64,000 nucleotides of DNA, taken from an uncultured Clostridia bacterium. Lineage in GTDB: Bacteria > Bacillota > Clostridia > UBA1381 > UBA9506. Position numbers and translations under genes: made by a program. The notes beneath the pieces were generated by a model. That model was given only the letters and a program-made list of their open reading frames with translations, had not been told where the DNA came from and ran no database searches. Numbering within the stretch: position 1 is the stretch's first letter; the number at the start of each line of letters is the position of its first letter. This document shows positions 43,634-52,632 of the stretch, piece by piece. The DNA is taken from assembly GCA_934438075.1 (NCBI GenBank), contig CAKSBF010000009.1, forward strand, positions 38,237-102,236, read 5' to 3'.

Positions 43634-46600
43634 ATGTATTTTATGAAAAAAGCCATGACGCTAATTATGGTATTCATTCTTTCCGCCTCGATTTTTGTAC
43701 TGCCGGTCTCGGCTGACTCCGGAAATGTCTTTCGGGTCAGCGCACCGGGAAAGCTTTATTTTGGTACGGAATGTGTTCAGCAGCAAAAGACAGCAGAATT
43801 TACCGTTGAGATGAAACTTGTCCGTGACATGAATATTGATATTTTTTATACTTACAACGATTGGGAGAATACCTGCAAGCAAAGTGCGGTGGTAAAAGGC
43901 GGCGTGTGGGCGGCAGAAAATATTTCCATCAGCCACGTGCCGAAGGGGGTATATAATAATTTTAAAGTGCGGGTAGAGTCGGAAGGGAAAACATTGTGGG
44001 AAACCGATATGAAACTCACACTGATTGACTATTACGAGAATCATCCTATGGATAAATATACCACACTTGGAATAAATTCCTACTACGGTACGGCTCCGGC
44101 CTCCCAGGACAAGTATGACCAGGAACTTGCGCTGGCAAACATGCTTGGGGTGAGAAAAATGCGTCCAGGTTGGTGCTATTCGTGGAATGGAATTGAAAGC
44201 GGCATGAAAGGCAGGTATGATTGGGGTAAATCGGATCATGCGTTTGCCATTGCCATGAAAGAAAATGGTTTGATTTGGTTTATGGGTGCCTCGGGCAATA
44301 ATGCTCTTTACGGAAACTCCAATGTTCCCGTTACGCCGGAAGAGATTGAAGGCTTTTGCAATTATGTCCAGGCTTTAATTAAAAAACATAGGAACACCAT
44401 TTATGCGGTAGAAATTTGGAATGAACCTAACTTAGGTCAATTCTGGAATCTGGATGATACCTATGGTGAAGCTTATGTTACGCTGGTGAAGGCTGTTTAC
44501 TATGCGGTTAAAGAGGTTGACCCGGATCTGCCGGTAGTTGCAGGTGTTGTTTCAGACAGCGGCGGTCCGAAGCTGAGCGCCTATTATGAAAGAAATATGG
44601 CATGGTATATGGATGCGGTGGCATTTCACCCTTATATGGGCTCGGGTGACCCGGACGGCGGTTTTGGAAACGTTATGTCAGGATTTGTTAACCGTTCCGC
44701 TGACTGGGGCGACTGGATGGATGTTTATGTCAGTGAAATGGGCTGGGGAAGTGTAACCGGCACCTCGGTTACCGAGAAACGCATTGGGGAATACCATCTG
44801 AAAGGACAGGTAGAATCCGATGCACAGGACAATGATGAATTTATTTTCTACGAATTGTGCGATGAAACGCTGGACGAATCCCAAACAGGAAAAATGGGTC
44901 TTAGCAAGTGGAGAGCTACGGGTATGAAAGAGGGCTACAGTATAGCCTCCAATACCTTTAATCAGCTTAATACAGCCCGTTTCATGGGACGCTTTCAGCC
45001 TTCGGAAAATTGCTGGGTTAACGTGTATCTTCGCGGAAACGAGCCTCTTGTGGTTGCATGGTGTACCAAAGAAGGGGAAACGGCAGCTTATACCTTTGAA
45101 GGCGGCAAACTTACGGTGGTAGATTATAACGGCAACCCTGTGGAGGTAAGCGGTAATACCGTTACTCTGTGCAAGCAGCCGTACTTTATTACCGGAATGT
45201 CTTTGGGGATTGTAGACAAGGCTATTCGTGAAGAGGTAAAGACAAAGACGGATGAGTTTATTGAAAACTATGCGGAATTGGTTCCCACAGAGTCGCTGAA
45301 AAATTTGAAAAACCGCGTAATGACTACAATGGCATTTAATGAAAGCAACATCGGCAGCCTTGCGGATGAATGCTACAGCTATGGTGATATGCTGTTGAGT
45401 AACTATAGTGAGGAAGCGGGATATTCCGTAGAAAAGCTTGCACTTATGCTGGATAAAATCCGCGATATTGGCAAGAGAATTGTGCTGCTCTACGGCAAGT
45501 TTGATAAGGCAGATGTGGCTGTTTCAAGAAAAGAAGTTGCAGGGTTGCGGGCAGAGTCCCTAAAAATCAGAAATAACGAAACATATGCCGGACAACCGTT
45601 AACGGCCAAGATGATTTTTCAGGTGAACAAATATGCCAGACGTTCTGATGATGAAGCGGAGATTTCCGGTTACAAGGGCATGGCAAAGGCAGATGCAGTA
45701 ATTTCACAGAAACTTTGCGGATGGGCGCAGAAATTTATGAAGCTTGAGCCGGTAAATGAAGCAATGGGTTTCATTGCTTACACAGATACCAGGACGGTTA
45801 AGGTATATCAGGAGACAGAGCAGGAAATAGGTCTTACAATTGACAACCGTCTGACTCGTGATGCAAAGGGAATGATTTCCATTTTCGACAGCGAAGGAAA
45901 GACTATTGGAAATCCGATGGAGGGCATTGTTTTAAAAGCCGGAGAAAAGACTGAAATTAAGGTGCCGTTTTCAGTAGGCAGGAGCGCTAAGGTCGGTAAA
46001 TCTTGCTATCATATTAAATTTATTGAGGATGGCAATGTGCTGACGGACCAGGCAATCACGACCGAAGTCTTGTCTATGGCAAATGTAAAATTGCAGCCAT
46101 CCTATGTGACTTATGACCGTTTAAAGAATATAGAGGTGTCGGTTGAAAATATTTCTGATGCGGCATATGATGCAAAAGTTATTCTAAAGGCTCCGGGGGG
46201 CTGGGAATTAGAGCAAGAGACTTTGACTGCGGCACTTGAGCCGGGCGAAAAGAAAATTCTGAGCTTTGGCGTGGTGAAGAAAAAACCGACTGCCTATAAC
46301 GAATACAGTTTCGCGCTGCATGCGGAAACTGCTGATGGAACAGAATTGGCAGATGAGATTGCCGCTTTGGATTTTGCAGTGATTGTGAAAGCGGACAGAG
46401 CTATTGACGTAGCAAGCTTTGACGGCGACATTTCCGATTGGGCGAATGCGTATCCGGTCCACGCGGGAACCCCGCAGGATGGTTCAGATGCCGCTGCATG
46501 GCAGAGTGCCAACAATGCATTGCGTGTACTGACAAAATGGGATGAGCGCTATCTCTATTTCCTATGTGATGGTTATGATGGGCATCAGATCCAATTATTT

Positions 46601-47086
46601 ACCGGAGGAAACGTATGGCAGGGTGACAGCGTCCAGATTTCTATTGATCCGCTGCTGAACGGGATTGCGGCTGACGGAAGCATTATCGACAGCTACCAGG
46701 ATGATGACTCAGAGTTTTCTTTTGCAAAAGTTTCAACCGGTGAAGATCAGGCATATCTGGGCAGAGCTGCGAAGGGCCTCGAGACAGGTGCGCGAGAGGG
46801 ATATGTGAAAATTATTCGCAGCAATGAAGAAAATATTACACGCTATCTGATTCGGATTCCGGTGGAAGACGCGCAGCTCAAGCTCGGAGTGAATGAGCAG
46901 TTTGGCTGGAATGCTGTGCTAAATGATGCAGATACTTTAACGCGCGAACGCTATGTTCAGGTAACACGCGGTACGGGCGATTATAAGGCGCCGGGTCATT
47001 ATTACACATTTACCTGTCTGCCGTCAGAAAAAGCAAAAGTTCCGGCAGCGCAGAGCAAGGATTATGTTGTTAAATTTTCAGAATAA
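43634..47086 (+). CDS. Secreted clan GH-A glycosidase with CBM9-like domain
   Basis: An 1150-residue exported protein related to the SLH-anchored enzyme two genes upstream. Signal peptide (1-28), N-terminal beta domain, TIM barrel (about 140-420) with Glu264 in EIWNEPNL and Glu368 in YVSEMGWG as probable catalytic pair, a helical segment (about 530-680), beta-sandwiches, and a C-terminal CBM9-like carbohydrate-binding domain (about 920-1135; DGDISDWANAY start, WQGDSVQISIDP centre). No SLH repeats, so it is either released or held by sugar binding. The ATG follows GGAGGAG. Substrate is inferred to be the same polymer as its paralog. Confidence 0.83.
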   Translation: MYFMKKAMTLIMVFILSASIFVLPVSADSGNVFRVSAPGKLYFGTECVQQQKTAEFTVEMKLVRDMNIDIFYTYNDWENTCKQSAVVKGGVWAAENISISHVPKGVYNNFKVRVESEGKTLWETDMKLTLIDYYENHPMDKYTTLGINSYYGTAPASQDKYDQELALANMLGVRKMRPGWCYSWNGIESGMKGRYDWGKSDHAFAIAMKENGLIWFMGASGNNALYGNSNVPVTPEEIEGFCNYVQALIKKHRNTIYAVEIWNEPNLGQFWNLDDTYGEAYVTLVKAVYYAVKEVDPDLPVVAGVVSDSGGPKLSAYYERNMAWYMDAVAFHPYMGSGDPDGGFGNVMSGFVNRSADWGDWMDVYVSEMGWGSVTGTSVTEKRIGEYHLKGQVESDAQDNDEFIFYELCDETLDESQTGKMGLSKWRATGMKEGYSIASNTFNQLNTARFMGRFQPSENCWVNVYLRGNEPLVVAWCTKEGETAAYTFEGGKLTVVDYNGNPVEVSGNTVTLCKQPYFITGMSLGIVDKAIREEVKTKTDEFIENYAELVPTESLKNLKNRVMTTMAFNESNIGSLADECYSYGDMLLSNYSEEAGYSVEKLALMLDKIRDIGKRIVLLYGKFDKADVAVSRKEVAGLRAESLKIRNNETYAGQPLTAKMIFQVNKYARRSDDEAEISGYKGMAKADAVISQKLCGWAQKFMKLEPVNEAMGFIAYTDTRTVKVYQETEQEIGLTIDNRLTRDAKGMISIFDSEGKTIGNPMEGIVLKAGEKTEIKVPFSVGRSAKVGKSCYHIKFIEDGNVLTDQAITTEVLSMANVKLQPSYVTYDRLKNIEVSVENISDAAYDAKVILKAPGGWELEQETLTAALEPGEKKILSFGVVKKKPTAYNEYSFALHAETADGTELADEIAALDFAVIVKADRAIDVASFDGDISDWANAYPVHAGTPQDGSDAAAWQSANNALRVLTKWDERYLYFLCDGYDGHQIQLFTGGNVWQGDSVQISIDPLLNGIAADGSIIDSYQDDDSEFSFAKVSTGEDQAYLGRAAKGLETGAREGYVKIIRSNEENITRYLIRIPVEDAQLKLGVNEQFGWNAVLNDADTLTRERYVQVTRGTGDYKAPGHYYTFTCLPSEKAKVPAAQSKDYVVKFSE

Positions 47087-47091
47087 TATTA

Positions 47092-47128
47092 TTCAGACTT
47101 ATGTTTTGTGCCTTTGGCACGGAAAGGA
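47092..47128 (+). promoter_or_regulatory. Second copy of the TTCAGACTTAT-hairpin leader element
   Basis: TTCAGACTTAT at 47092-47102, hairpin GTGCC-TTT-GGCAC at 47108-47120, then GGAAAGGA. It is nearly the same as the element before metG, 41 kb away. The fifth stem pair changes from U-G to U-A, which keeps the fold. Confidence 0.5.
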
Positions 47129-47134
47129 AGGGTT

Positions 47135-48250
47135 ATGAACATGAAAAGAATGAAAATGCACAAACTTTCTGCAGTGATTCTTTCTGTAGCTTTGCTTGCC
47201 GGCATGCTGGGCGGCTGCGGCGGCAAGGATACTTCAAAAGACGCACAGGGCAGAACGGTTATTTCTGTAGGAGGCTGGCCCCAAAAAGAAGGGACCAATC
47301 TTGATAACTACAACGCAAGAAAAGAACGCTTTGAAAAGGATAATCCGGACGTGGTCGTTGAGCCGAATGCATGGAGCTTTGACCGTAAGTCTTTTTACGC
47401 AAAATCCGCCGGGGGTCAGCTGCCGACAGTATATGGTGTAGCTTATACGGAAATGCCGGAAATTATCAATTCCGAGTATGCGGCTGATTTAACCGCTGTA
47501 CTGAAAAAAAGAGGTTATGATGATAAGTTTAATCAAGCAGTATTGGACGTTGTCAGCAAAGATGGAAAAATATATGCCTTTCCGAATAATGCTTACATTC
47601 TTGGTATAGGCGTTAATACTGATTTGTTTGAGAAAGCCGGATTGATGGAAACAGACGGGACACCGAAACAGCCCAAGGATTGGTATGAATTGGCTGAGTT
47701 TGCAGTGAAAATTAAAGAAGCAACGGGCAAAGCCGGTTTCGTTTTCCCGTCCTCAAATAATTATGGCGGATGGATGTTCTCCTGCCTTGGCTGGTCCTTT
47801 GGCGTTGATTTTATGGAAAAAGATGCAGACGGCAAGTGGAAAGCAACATTTAACACGCCGGAGGCCGCGGCGGCTCTTGGATTTATCAAAGATTTAAAAT
47901 GGAAGTACGATGTTCTCCCGAGCAATGCTATTATTGACGGGACGGAATATTATAAAACATTTGCTGTTGGAAATGCAGGTATGCTGATGGCGGCAGGCGA
48001 TTTGCCCAGAAATGTGTTTCAGTACGAAATGGACAGAAACACGCTTGGCATGATTGCGATGCCGGCAGGTCCCAAAAAGCATGTTTCTTTGCTGGGAGGT
48101 ACCGTGTTCTGCATTAATCCCAATGCAACCGAGGATCAGATTGATGCGGCAGTTCGCTGGATTGAAACGCAGACACATTACAACGCAACCGATGAATTTA
48201 AAACGAACGCAGAAGATGAAATGAAAAGCAGCTGGAAGAAAAGCGTCTGA
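47135..48250 (+). CDS. ABC sugar-binding lipoprotein, frameshifted N-terminal part
   Basis: Extracellular solute-binding protein (family 1) for carbohydrate import. Lipobox Leu-Gly-Gly-Cys with Cys28, then the usual two-lobe sequence (FEKDNPDVVVEPNAW, GGTVFCINPNATEDQIDAAVRWIE). The frame stops after 371 residues, about 100 short of the family. The missing C-terminal part is found in the next frame just downstream, so one base has been lost or gained near 48236-48244 in an A-rich run. The ATG at 47135 follows AAAGGAAGG. The two permease genes follow, and no ATPase gene is present; a shared MsmK-type ATPase elsewhere is likely. Confidence 0.85.
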   Translation: MNMKRMKMHKLSAVILSVALLAGMLGGCGGKDTSKDAQGRTVISVGGWPQKEGTNLDNYNARKERFEKDNPDVVVEPNAWSFDRKSFYAKSAGGQLPTVYGVAYTEMPEIINSEYAADLTAVLKKRGYDDKFNQAVLDVVSKDGKIYAFPNNAYILGIGVNTDLFEKAGLMETDGTPKQPKDWYELAEFAVKIKEATGKAGFVFPSSNNYGGWMFSCLGWSFGVDFMEKDADGKWKATFNTPEAAAALGFIKDLKWKYDVLPSNAIIDGTEYYKTFAVGNAGMLMAAGDLPRNVFQYEMDRNTLGMIAMPAGPKKHVSLLGGTVFCINPNATEDQIDAAVRWIETQTHYNATDEFKTNAEDEMKSSWKKSV

Positions 48251-48549
48251 TAGGCGTAAAGAGTATGAGTGTGTGGAGCAGCGCCGCAGATTCGCTGAAA
48301 TTTGAGTATGATTTAATTGACAAAAACAGAAATGTAGATGAAAACCACGTAAAGCTTTATAACAATTTTGTTGAGAATTGCCCGGCGGAAATCCAGCCGG
48401 AGGAGCCTGTTTGTGCACAGGAGCTTTATGGAGTTTTGGACAGCTGCATTCAGGAGGTGCTCACGAATAAGGAAGCGGACTGTGCGGCACTTTTAGAAAA
48501 TGCAAATTCTGATTTTCAGCAAAATTATCTGGATAATTTGGTTTATTAA
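48241..48549 (+). pseudogene. Frameshifted C-terminal part of the sugar-binding protein
   Basis: In the frame beginning KRLIGVKSMSVWSS, the sequence carries the end of a family 1 binding protein: NVDENHVKLYN, CAQELYGVLDSCIQEVLTNKEADCAALL, and QQNYLDNL. A small frame from the ATG at 48265 would give 94 residues, but it has no ribosome binding site. With the frame restored, the full protein would be about 474 residues, a normal length. This may be a true mutation, a sequencing error in the AAGAAAAGC run, or programmed slippage; the run is not a classic slippery site. Confidence 0.8.
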
Positions 48550-48568
48550 TGTCAAACGCAGTTTCCGG

Positions 48569-48600
48569 TATAATGCCCTCGCATATGCGAGGGCATTATA
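48569..48600 (+). repeat. Perfect 32-bp palindrome between binding-protein and permease genes
   Basis: TATAATGCCCTCGCAT is followed at once by its exact reverse complement. There is no T run after it, so it is not a normal terminator. Hairpins at this place in sugar ABC operons protect the upstream message and so give more binding protein than permease; that role is plausible here. Confidence 0.75.
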
Positions 48601-48634
48601 GGAGCTTATAGTACAGGAAGGAAGATTATAGTAT

Positions 48635-49573
48635 ATGAAACATAGCGGAGAAATAAGTACTGCAGAGGTCACTGCAAATATGAAAAGAAAAATGAGACTG
48701 CGTAACAATTTTGACGCGTGGCTGTTAATGCTGCCGATGGTAGTTATTCTTTATCTTTTTATATGGAGACCGACCGTATTGGGAGGCGTATGGTCGTTTT
48801 TTAACATGAAGGGATATACGCCGGCAGACTTTTGTGGGTTTGACAATTACCACAAGGTAATTATGCATACGCAGTTTCTGCCAATGTTATGGAACACGGT
48901 AAAATATGTACTATGGTCACTGGTGCTTGGCTTTCTGCCTCCGTTAATTATAGCGATTTTACTCAACGAAGTGGTACATTTTAGGAGCGGGTTTCGGCTT
49001 TTGATTTACATTCCTGCTGTGATTCCGGGTATTGCGGCTATGTTGATGTGGTATTTTATGTATTATCCGGATCAAACAGGCCTTTTAAACATGCTGCTCA
49101 GCAAGCTGGGTATTGCACCATACGGCTGGCTGCAGGATCCGCGTTTTACGATTGTTGGCATCATTATTTACAGCACGTGGAAGGGATTTCCCGGATCTAT
49201 GCTGCTATACTTTGCATCGTTGCAGAGTGTGTCTGCTGAGCTGTATGAGGCGGCAATTATTGACGGGGCAAGTCCGTGGAAACGCTTTTGGAATATTACT
49301 CGTCCGGCAATGGAAGGTCTGTTGCTTTTAAATTTGGTACGGCAGATTATTTCGGTATTTCAGATTATGGAGCAGCCCCTCGCCATGACAGGAGGAGGTC
49401 CGAACGGGGCGTCGGTTTCTTTGTCCTATCAGCTTTATCAGTACGGTTTTAACAGCGGCGGCAAGGGAACGGGTCAGGCAATGGCGTTGGGTGTGATTAT
49501 CTTTTTGATTTTAATTGTATTCACACTTTTTTATTTCTGGTTAAATAAAAAAGTGGAAGACAGGCTTTATTAA
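48635..49573 (+). CDS. ABC sugar transporter permease (MalF-like)
   Basis: A 312-residue inner-membrane permease with six helices and the EAA loop (EAAIIDGASPWKRFWNITRP) that contacts the ATPase. The start carries the LLMLPMVVILYLFIWRPTVLG helix of the CUT1 sugar family, known as UgpA/LacF/MalF type. It follows the palindrome with a AGGAAGGA site and is followed by the second permease after 16 bp. It completes the importer with the lipoprotein. Confidence 0.94.
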   Translation: MKHSGEISTAEVTANMKRKMRLRNNFDAWLLMLPMVVILYLFIWRPTVLGGVWSFFNMKGYTPADFCGFDNYHKVIMHTQFLPMLWNTVKYVLWSLVLGFLPPLIIAILLNEVVHFRSGFRLLIYIPAVIPGIAAMLMWYFMYYPDQTGLLNMLLSKLGIAPYGWLQDPRFTIVGIIIYSTWKGFPGSMLLYFASLQSVSAELYEAAIIDGASPWKRFWNITRPAMEGLLLLNLVRQIISVFQIMEQPLAMTGGGPNGASVSLSYQLYQYGFNSGGKGTGQAMALGVIIFLILIVFTLFYFWLNKKVEDRLY

Positions 49574-49589
49574 GGGGGCGTTTTAGCGT

Positions 49590-50501
49590 ATGAAAAGGTT
49601 TTTAAACAAACAAGCGGGAGTGTTAAGCGCCTCGGACTTAAAAACGGTGAGAGGCAAAATTTTGTACTGGATATTTTTTGCTGTTTTGGTTCTTACAGCG
49701 GCGGCATCTGTTTTACCGGCAATATGGACGATTTTAACAGCTTTCAAAGACACACAGGAAATATATTCGTCCTTCTCTTTTTTTCCAAAGGATATGTCGT
49801 GGCACAGAGTGGTAACCCGTGTTAAAGAATCCATGGACTTTCTGCAGCTGGGTGGTTCCTTTATCAACACCATTGTTTTGTCCATCGGTAACTGGGCTAT
49901 CAGCATTGTAGTCTGCGGTTTTGGCGGATATGTGCTGTCAAAGCTGAAACCTACGGGAACAAAGCTTATATTTACATTGGTTGTTTGGACTATGATGATG
50001 CCGGGGCAGATTAGAATGGTTCCGAACTACATATCATGGCTACATTTTCCTTTCGCATATGATTTTGGCGTTGGAGTGAGCCTGTTGGATACTTATTGGC
50101 CGATGTGGCTGACTGCGGGGGCAGACACCTTCGCAGTATTGCTCTTTAAAAATGCTTTTGACGGTCTGTCAAATTCTTATGTTGAGGCGGCAAAGATTGA
50201 CGGCTGCAGCAATTACGGTATTTTCTTCAGAATTATGCTGCCTTTGGTAACACCGGTGATTATTTATCAGTCCATTGGTATTCTTAGTGCGGCATGGTCC
50301 GATTTTTTCCTGCCATTGCTCGTGCTTGATAAAAATGTTGTCGTGCCGCTGAAGATATATCGTCTGCAGGCGGACAGTACAGTTCAAATGAACACCTATT
50401 TTATGGCGCTGGTGTTTGCAAGTCTGCCTCCTTTCTTAATTTTTGCCGTGTTCCAGAGAAAAATACTCGGCGGAATTAATATTGGCGGCGTAAAAGGTTA
50501 A
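49590..50501 (+). CDS. ABC sugar transporter permease (MalG-like)
   Basis: A 303-residue permease of the CUT1 family (UgpE/LacG/MalG type) with six helices, the MMPGQIRMVPNYISWL segment, and the EAA loop (EAAKIDGCSNYGIFFRIMLP). A TTAAGGGGG site lies before the ATG. It pairs with the preceding permease to form the membrane channel. In this operon the importer would take up the oligosaccharides freed by the surface glycosidases. Confidence 0.94.
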   Translation: MKRFLNKQAGVLSASDLKTVRGKILYWIFFAVLVLTAAASVLPAIWTILTAFKDTQEIYSSFSFFPKDMSWHRVVTRVKESMDFLQLGGSFINTIVLSIGNWAISIVVCGFGGYVLSKLKPTGTKLIFTLVVWTMMMPGQIRMVPNYISWLHFPFAYDFGVGVSLLDTYWPMWLTAGADTFAVLLFKNAFDGLSNSYVEAAKIDGCSNYGIFFRIMLPLVTPVIIYQSIGILSAAWSDFFLPLLVLDKNVVVPLKIYRLQADSTVQMNTYFMALVFASLPPFLIFAVFQRKILGGINIGGVKG

Positions 50502-50565
50502 CAGCGGGGGCACGGTTTGTTAAGAGAATAAAAAACAGTTGCCAATAGGTAAGGAGTTATACAAT

Positions 50566-51417
50566 ATGGCAAATCTATTTATGCGGTTTCCGGGCTGGAA
50601 AACAAAAGCTTTTACCATGAGCTATGATGACGGGGTAAGGCAGGATGCTCACTTAATGGACATTATGAATCGCCGGGGATTAAAGGGAACCTTTAATATC
50701 AGTTCGGGTTTGTTTGCCCCGGAAGATCCGAAGAATTTAGACAGCCGGATTTTTGGCAGACGTATGACGCAGAGGGAGGCGCTTGAGCTTTACGGAAATT
50801 CGGAACATGAGGTAGCCGTTCATGGATTGACGCACTCGTTTTTGGAACACCTTCCGTCAAACCGCGCCGCTTATGAGATCGTAGAAGGCAGGAGAAGGCT
50901 GGAAAATCTTTTCGGATACACAGTCCGGGGGATGGCATATCCGTTCGGGGCGTTTAATGATGAGACAGTTCAGATCTTGCAAAAGGCGGGGATTCTATAT
51001 GCCAGAACGGTAGACTGCACGGAAAAATTTGATATTCCGCAGGATTGGCTGCGATTGATGCCGACCTGCCATCACGGTCATCCGCAACTGATGGATCTGT
51101 GTGACGAGTTTATTGGCAGGAAAGTGATTCATGCGCCGCAGCTGTTTTATCTCTGGGGACATAGCTATGAGTTTGATGATGACGGAAACTGGAGCGTGAT
51201 AGAGCGGTTTGCGGAGAAAATAAGCGATAGACAGGATATCTGGTATGCAACAAATATCTCTGTATTTGACTACATTACAGCATATCGTCAGCTTAGATTC
51301 AGCGTAGATATGTCAATGGTGGAAAATCCGACGCACACTGATTTGTATTTTTCCGGCTCGGACAAAAATTACATGGTAAAATCGGGAAAAACATTATTTA
51401 TGGGAGATCTTATCTGA
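50566..51417 (+). CDS. NodB-type polysaccharide deacetylase family protein
   Basis: A 283-residue protein of carbohydrate esterase family 4 type. Motif 1 reads SYDDG (catalytic base and metal Asp), motif 2 HGLTHS (two metal histidines), motif 3 YPFGAF and a later WGHSYEF. No signal peptide is visible, so it would act in the cytoplasm on imported, acetylated sugars. The ATG at 50566 follows AAGGAG; the longer frame starts at a TTG without a site. It is the last gene of the long operon. Confidence 0.88.
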   Translation: MANLFMRFPGWKTKAFTMSYDDGVRQDAHLMDIMNRRGLKGTFNISSGLFAPEDPKNLDSRIFGRRMTQREALELYGNSEHEVAVHGLTHSFLEHLPSNRAAYEIVEGRRRLENLFGYTVRGMAYPFGAFNDETVQILQKAGILYARTVDCTEKFDIPQDWLRLMPTCHHGHPQLMDLCDEFIGRKVIHAPQLFYLWGHSYEFDDDGNWSVIERFAEKISDRQDIWYATNISVFDYITAYRQLRFSVDMSMVENPTHTDLYFSGSDKNYMVKSGKTLFMGDLI

Positions 51418-51427
51418 TGTAAAAACG

Positions 51428-51469
51428 GGAGCTGCAGCAAAATAAAAACATTATGCTGCAGCTCCTTTT
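51428..51469 (+). terminator. Terminator of the surface glycosidase operon
   Basis: GGAGCTGCAGCA and TGCTGCAGCTCC form a 12-bp stem around an AT-rich loop, followed by TTTTG. Confidence 0.88.
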
Positions 51470-51514
51470 GTTCCGATTCATCTTTTTTGCCTCCACGGCA
51501 TCGTGGAACGTTTT

Positions 51515-52489
51515 TTATTTTGTTTTTGACAAAGCACCGGTAATCCTATGCGGAACATATAATTCGTCCAGGTATTCCATATCTTTTTCGGTTAGCGTCA
51601 CATCAAAGGCGCCTGCCGCATCGTCAAAATATTTTGCCTTGGTTGCACCGATAATCGGGGCGGTAACACCTTTGGCAAATTGCCATGCAAGAGAGATCTG
51701 CGTCATGGTTTTTCCATATTTTTCAGCAAGTTCTTTCACGCGCAAAACGATTTGATAATCTTCGTGTTCTGTCTTGTCATATTTTCCTGCGGCGGTGCGG
51801 TCTGTCATGCTCCGCTTTGTATTTGTATGCCATTCGCTTCGGCACAGCCTGCCTGCCGCAAGGGGACTGTATGGGGTCAGAGCAACGTTCATTTGTTTGC
51901 AGATAGGTATTAACTCACGTTCATCCTCACGATAAATAAGATTATAGTGATTCTGCATGGAACAAAACGGAGTCCAACCATTGTCTCTCGCCGCAAGCTG
52001 CATGTTATAAAATTGATATCCATACATAGCTGAGGCACCGAGCGCGCGCACTTTTCCGCTTTTTACAAGCCGGTCTAAGGTCTCCATTGTTTCTTCAATC
52101 GGCGTGCCGTAATCAAAACGGTGAATAATATACAGATCAAGATAATCCGTGCCAAGCCTTTTCAGAGTTCCATCTATTTCACGGTTAATTGCCTCTTTTG
52201 AAAGATGTCCGTCGTTGAAATATACTTTTGAAGCAAGCACAACCTTATCTCTTGCAATAGTGTTTTTAATCGCCTTGCCAAGATATTCTTCGCTTGTTCC
52301 GTGTGCATATGTGTTTGCCGTGTCAAAGAAATTGATTCCGAGTTCCAATGCATGGCGGACAATCTTTTCAGTCTCATCCGGGTCGAGCGTCCATTCGTGA
52401 AAATCGGCGAATGGCTTTCCAAAGCTCATACAGCCGACACAAAGCCTTGATATTTCGATTCCGGAATTACCTAATTTTGCATATTTCAT
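51515..52489 (-). CDS. Aldo/keto reductase
   Basis: NADPH-dependent reductase of 324 residues. Catalytic set: Asp and Tyr in FFDTANTYAHG, Lys in VVLASKVYF, His in IIHRFDYGTP. The C-terminal phosphate-binding QISLAWQFAKGVTAPIIGATK is that of the YhdN/ion-channel-beta-like branch (AKR11/12). A GGGAGGAAA site precedes the ATG. It lies alone on the minus strand, 143 bp from a NUDIX gene. Substrate is unknown. Confidence 0.93.
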   Translation of the reverse strand: MKYAKLGNSGIEISRLCVGCMSFGKPFADFHEWTLDPDETEKIVRHALELGINFFDTANTYAHGTSEEYLGKAIKNTIARDKVVLASKVYFNDGHLSKEAINREIDGTLKRLGTDYLDLYIIHRFDYGTPIEETMETLDRLVKSGKVRALGASAMYGYQFYNMQLAARDNGWTPFCSMQNHYNLIYREDERELIPICKQMNVALTPYSPLAAGRLCRSEWHTNTKRSMTDRTAAGKYDKTEHEDYQIVLRVKELAEKYGKTMTQISLAWQFAKGVTAPIIGATKAKYFDDAAGAFDVTLTEKDMEYLDELYVPHRITGALSKTK

Positions 52490-52632
52490 GTTGCATTTCC
52501 TCCCATCTTGTTTCTTTTGCTTTTTGGTAATGCTTCAGCCTTGCAGCAAGTGTTAATGCTGCTTTTGGTTCCCTTAAAATTATATCATGCCCAAAATGCG
52601 GTGTCAACATACCGAGGAGCGGGGAGATGTCA

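Noticed and set aside
48233..48250. Programmed -1 frameshift in the sugar-binding protein gene
   Set aside because: AAGAAAAGC is not a standard slippery heptamer and no stimulating hairpin follows directly; a simple indel or sequencing error is more likely.
48265..48549. Independent 94-residue gene
   Set aside because: Its sequence is that of the C-terminal end of the preceding binding protein, and no ribosome binding site precedes the ATG.
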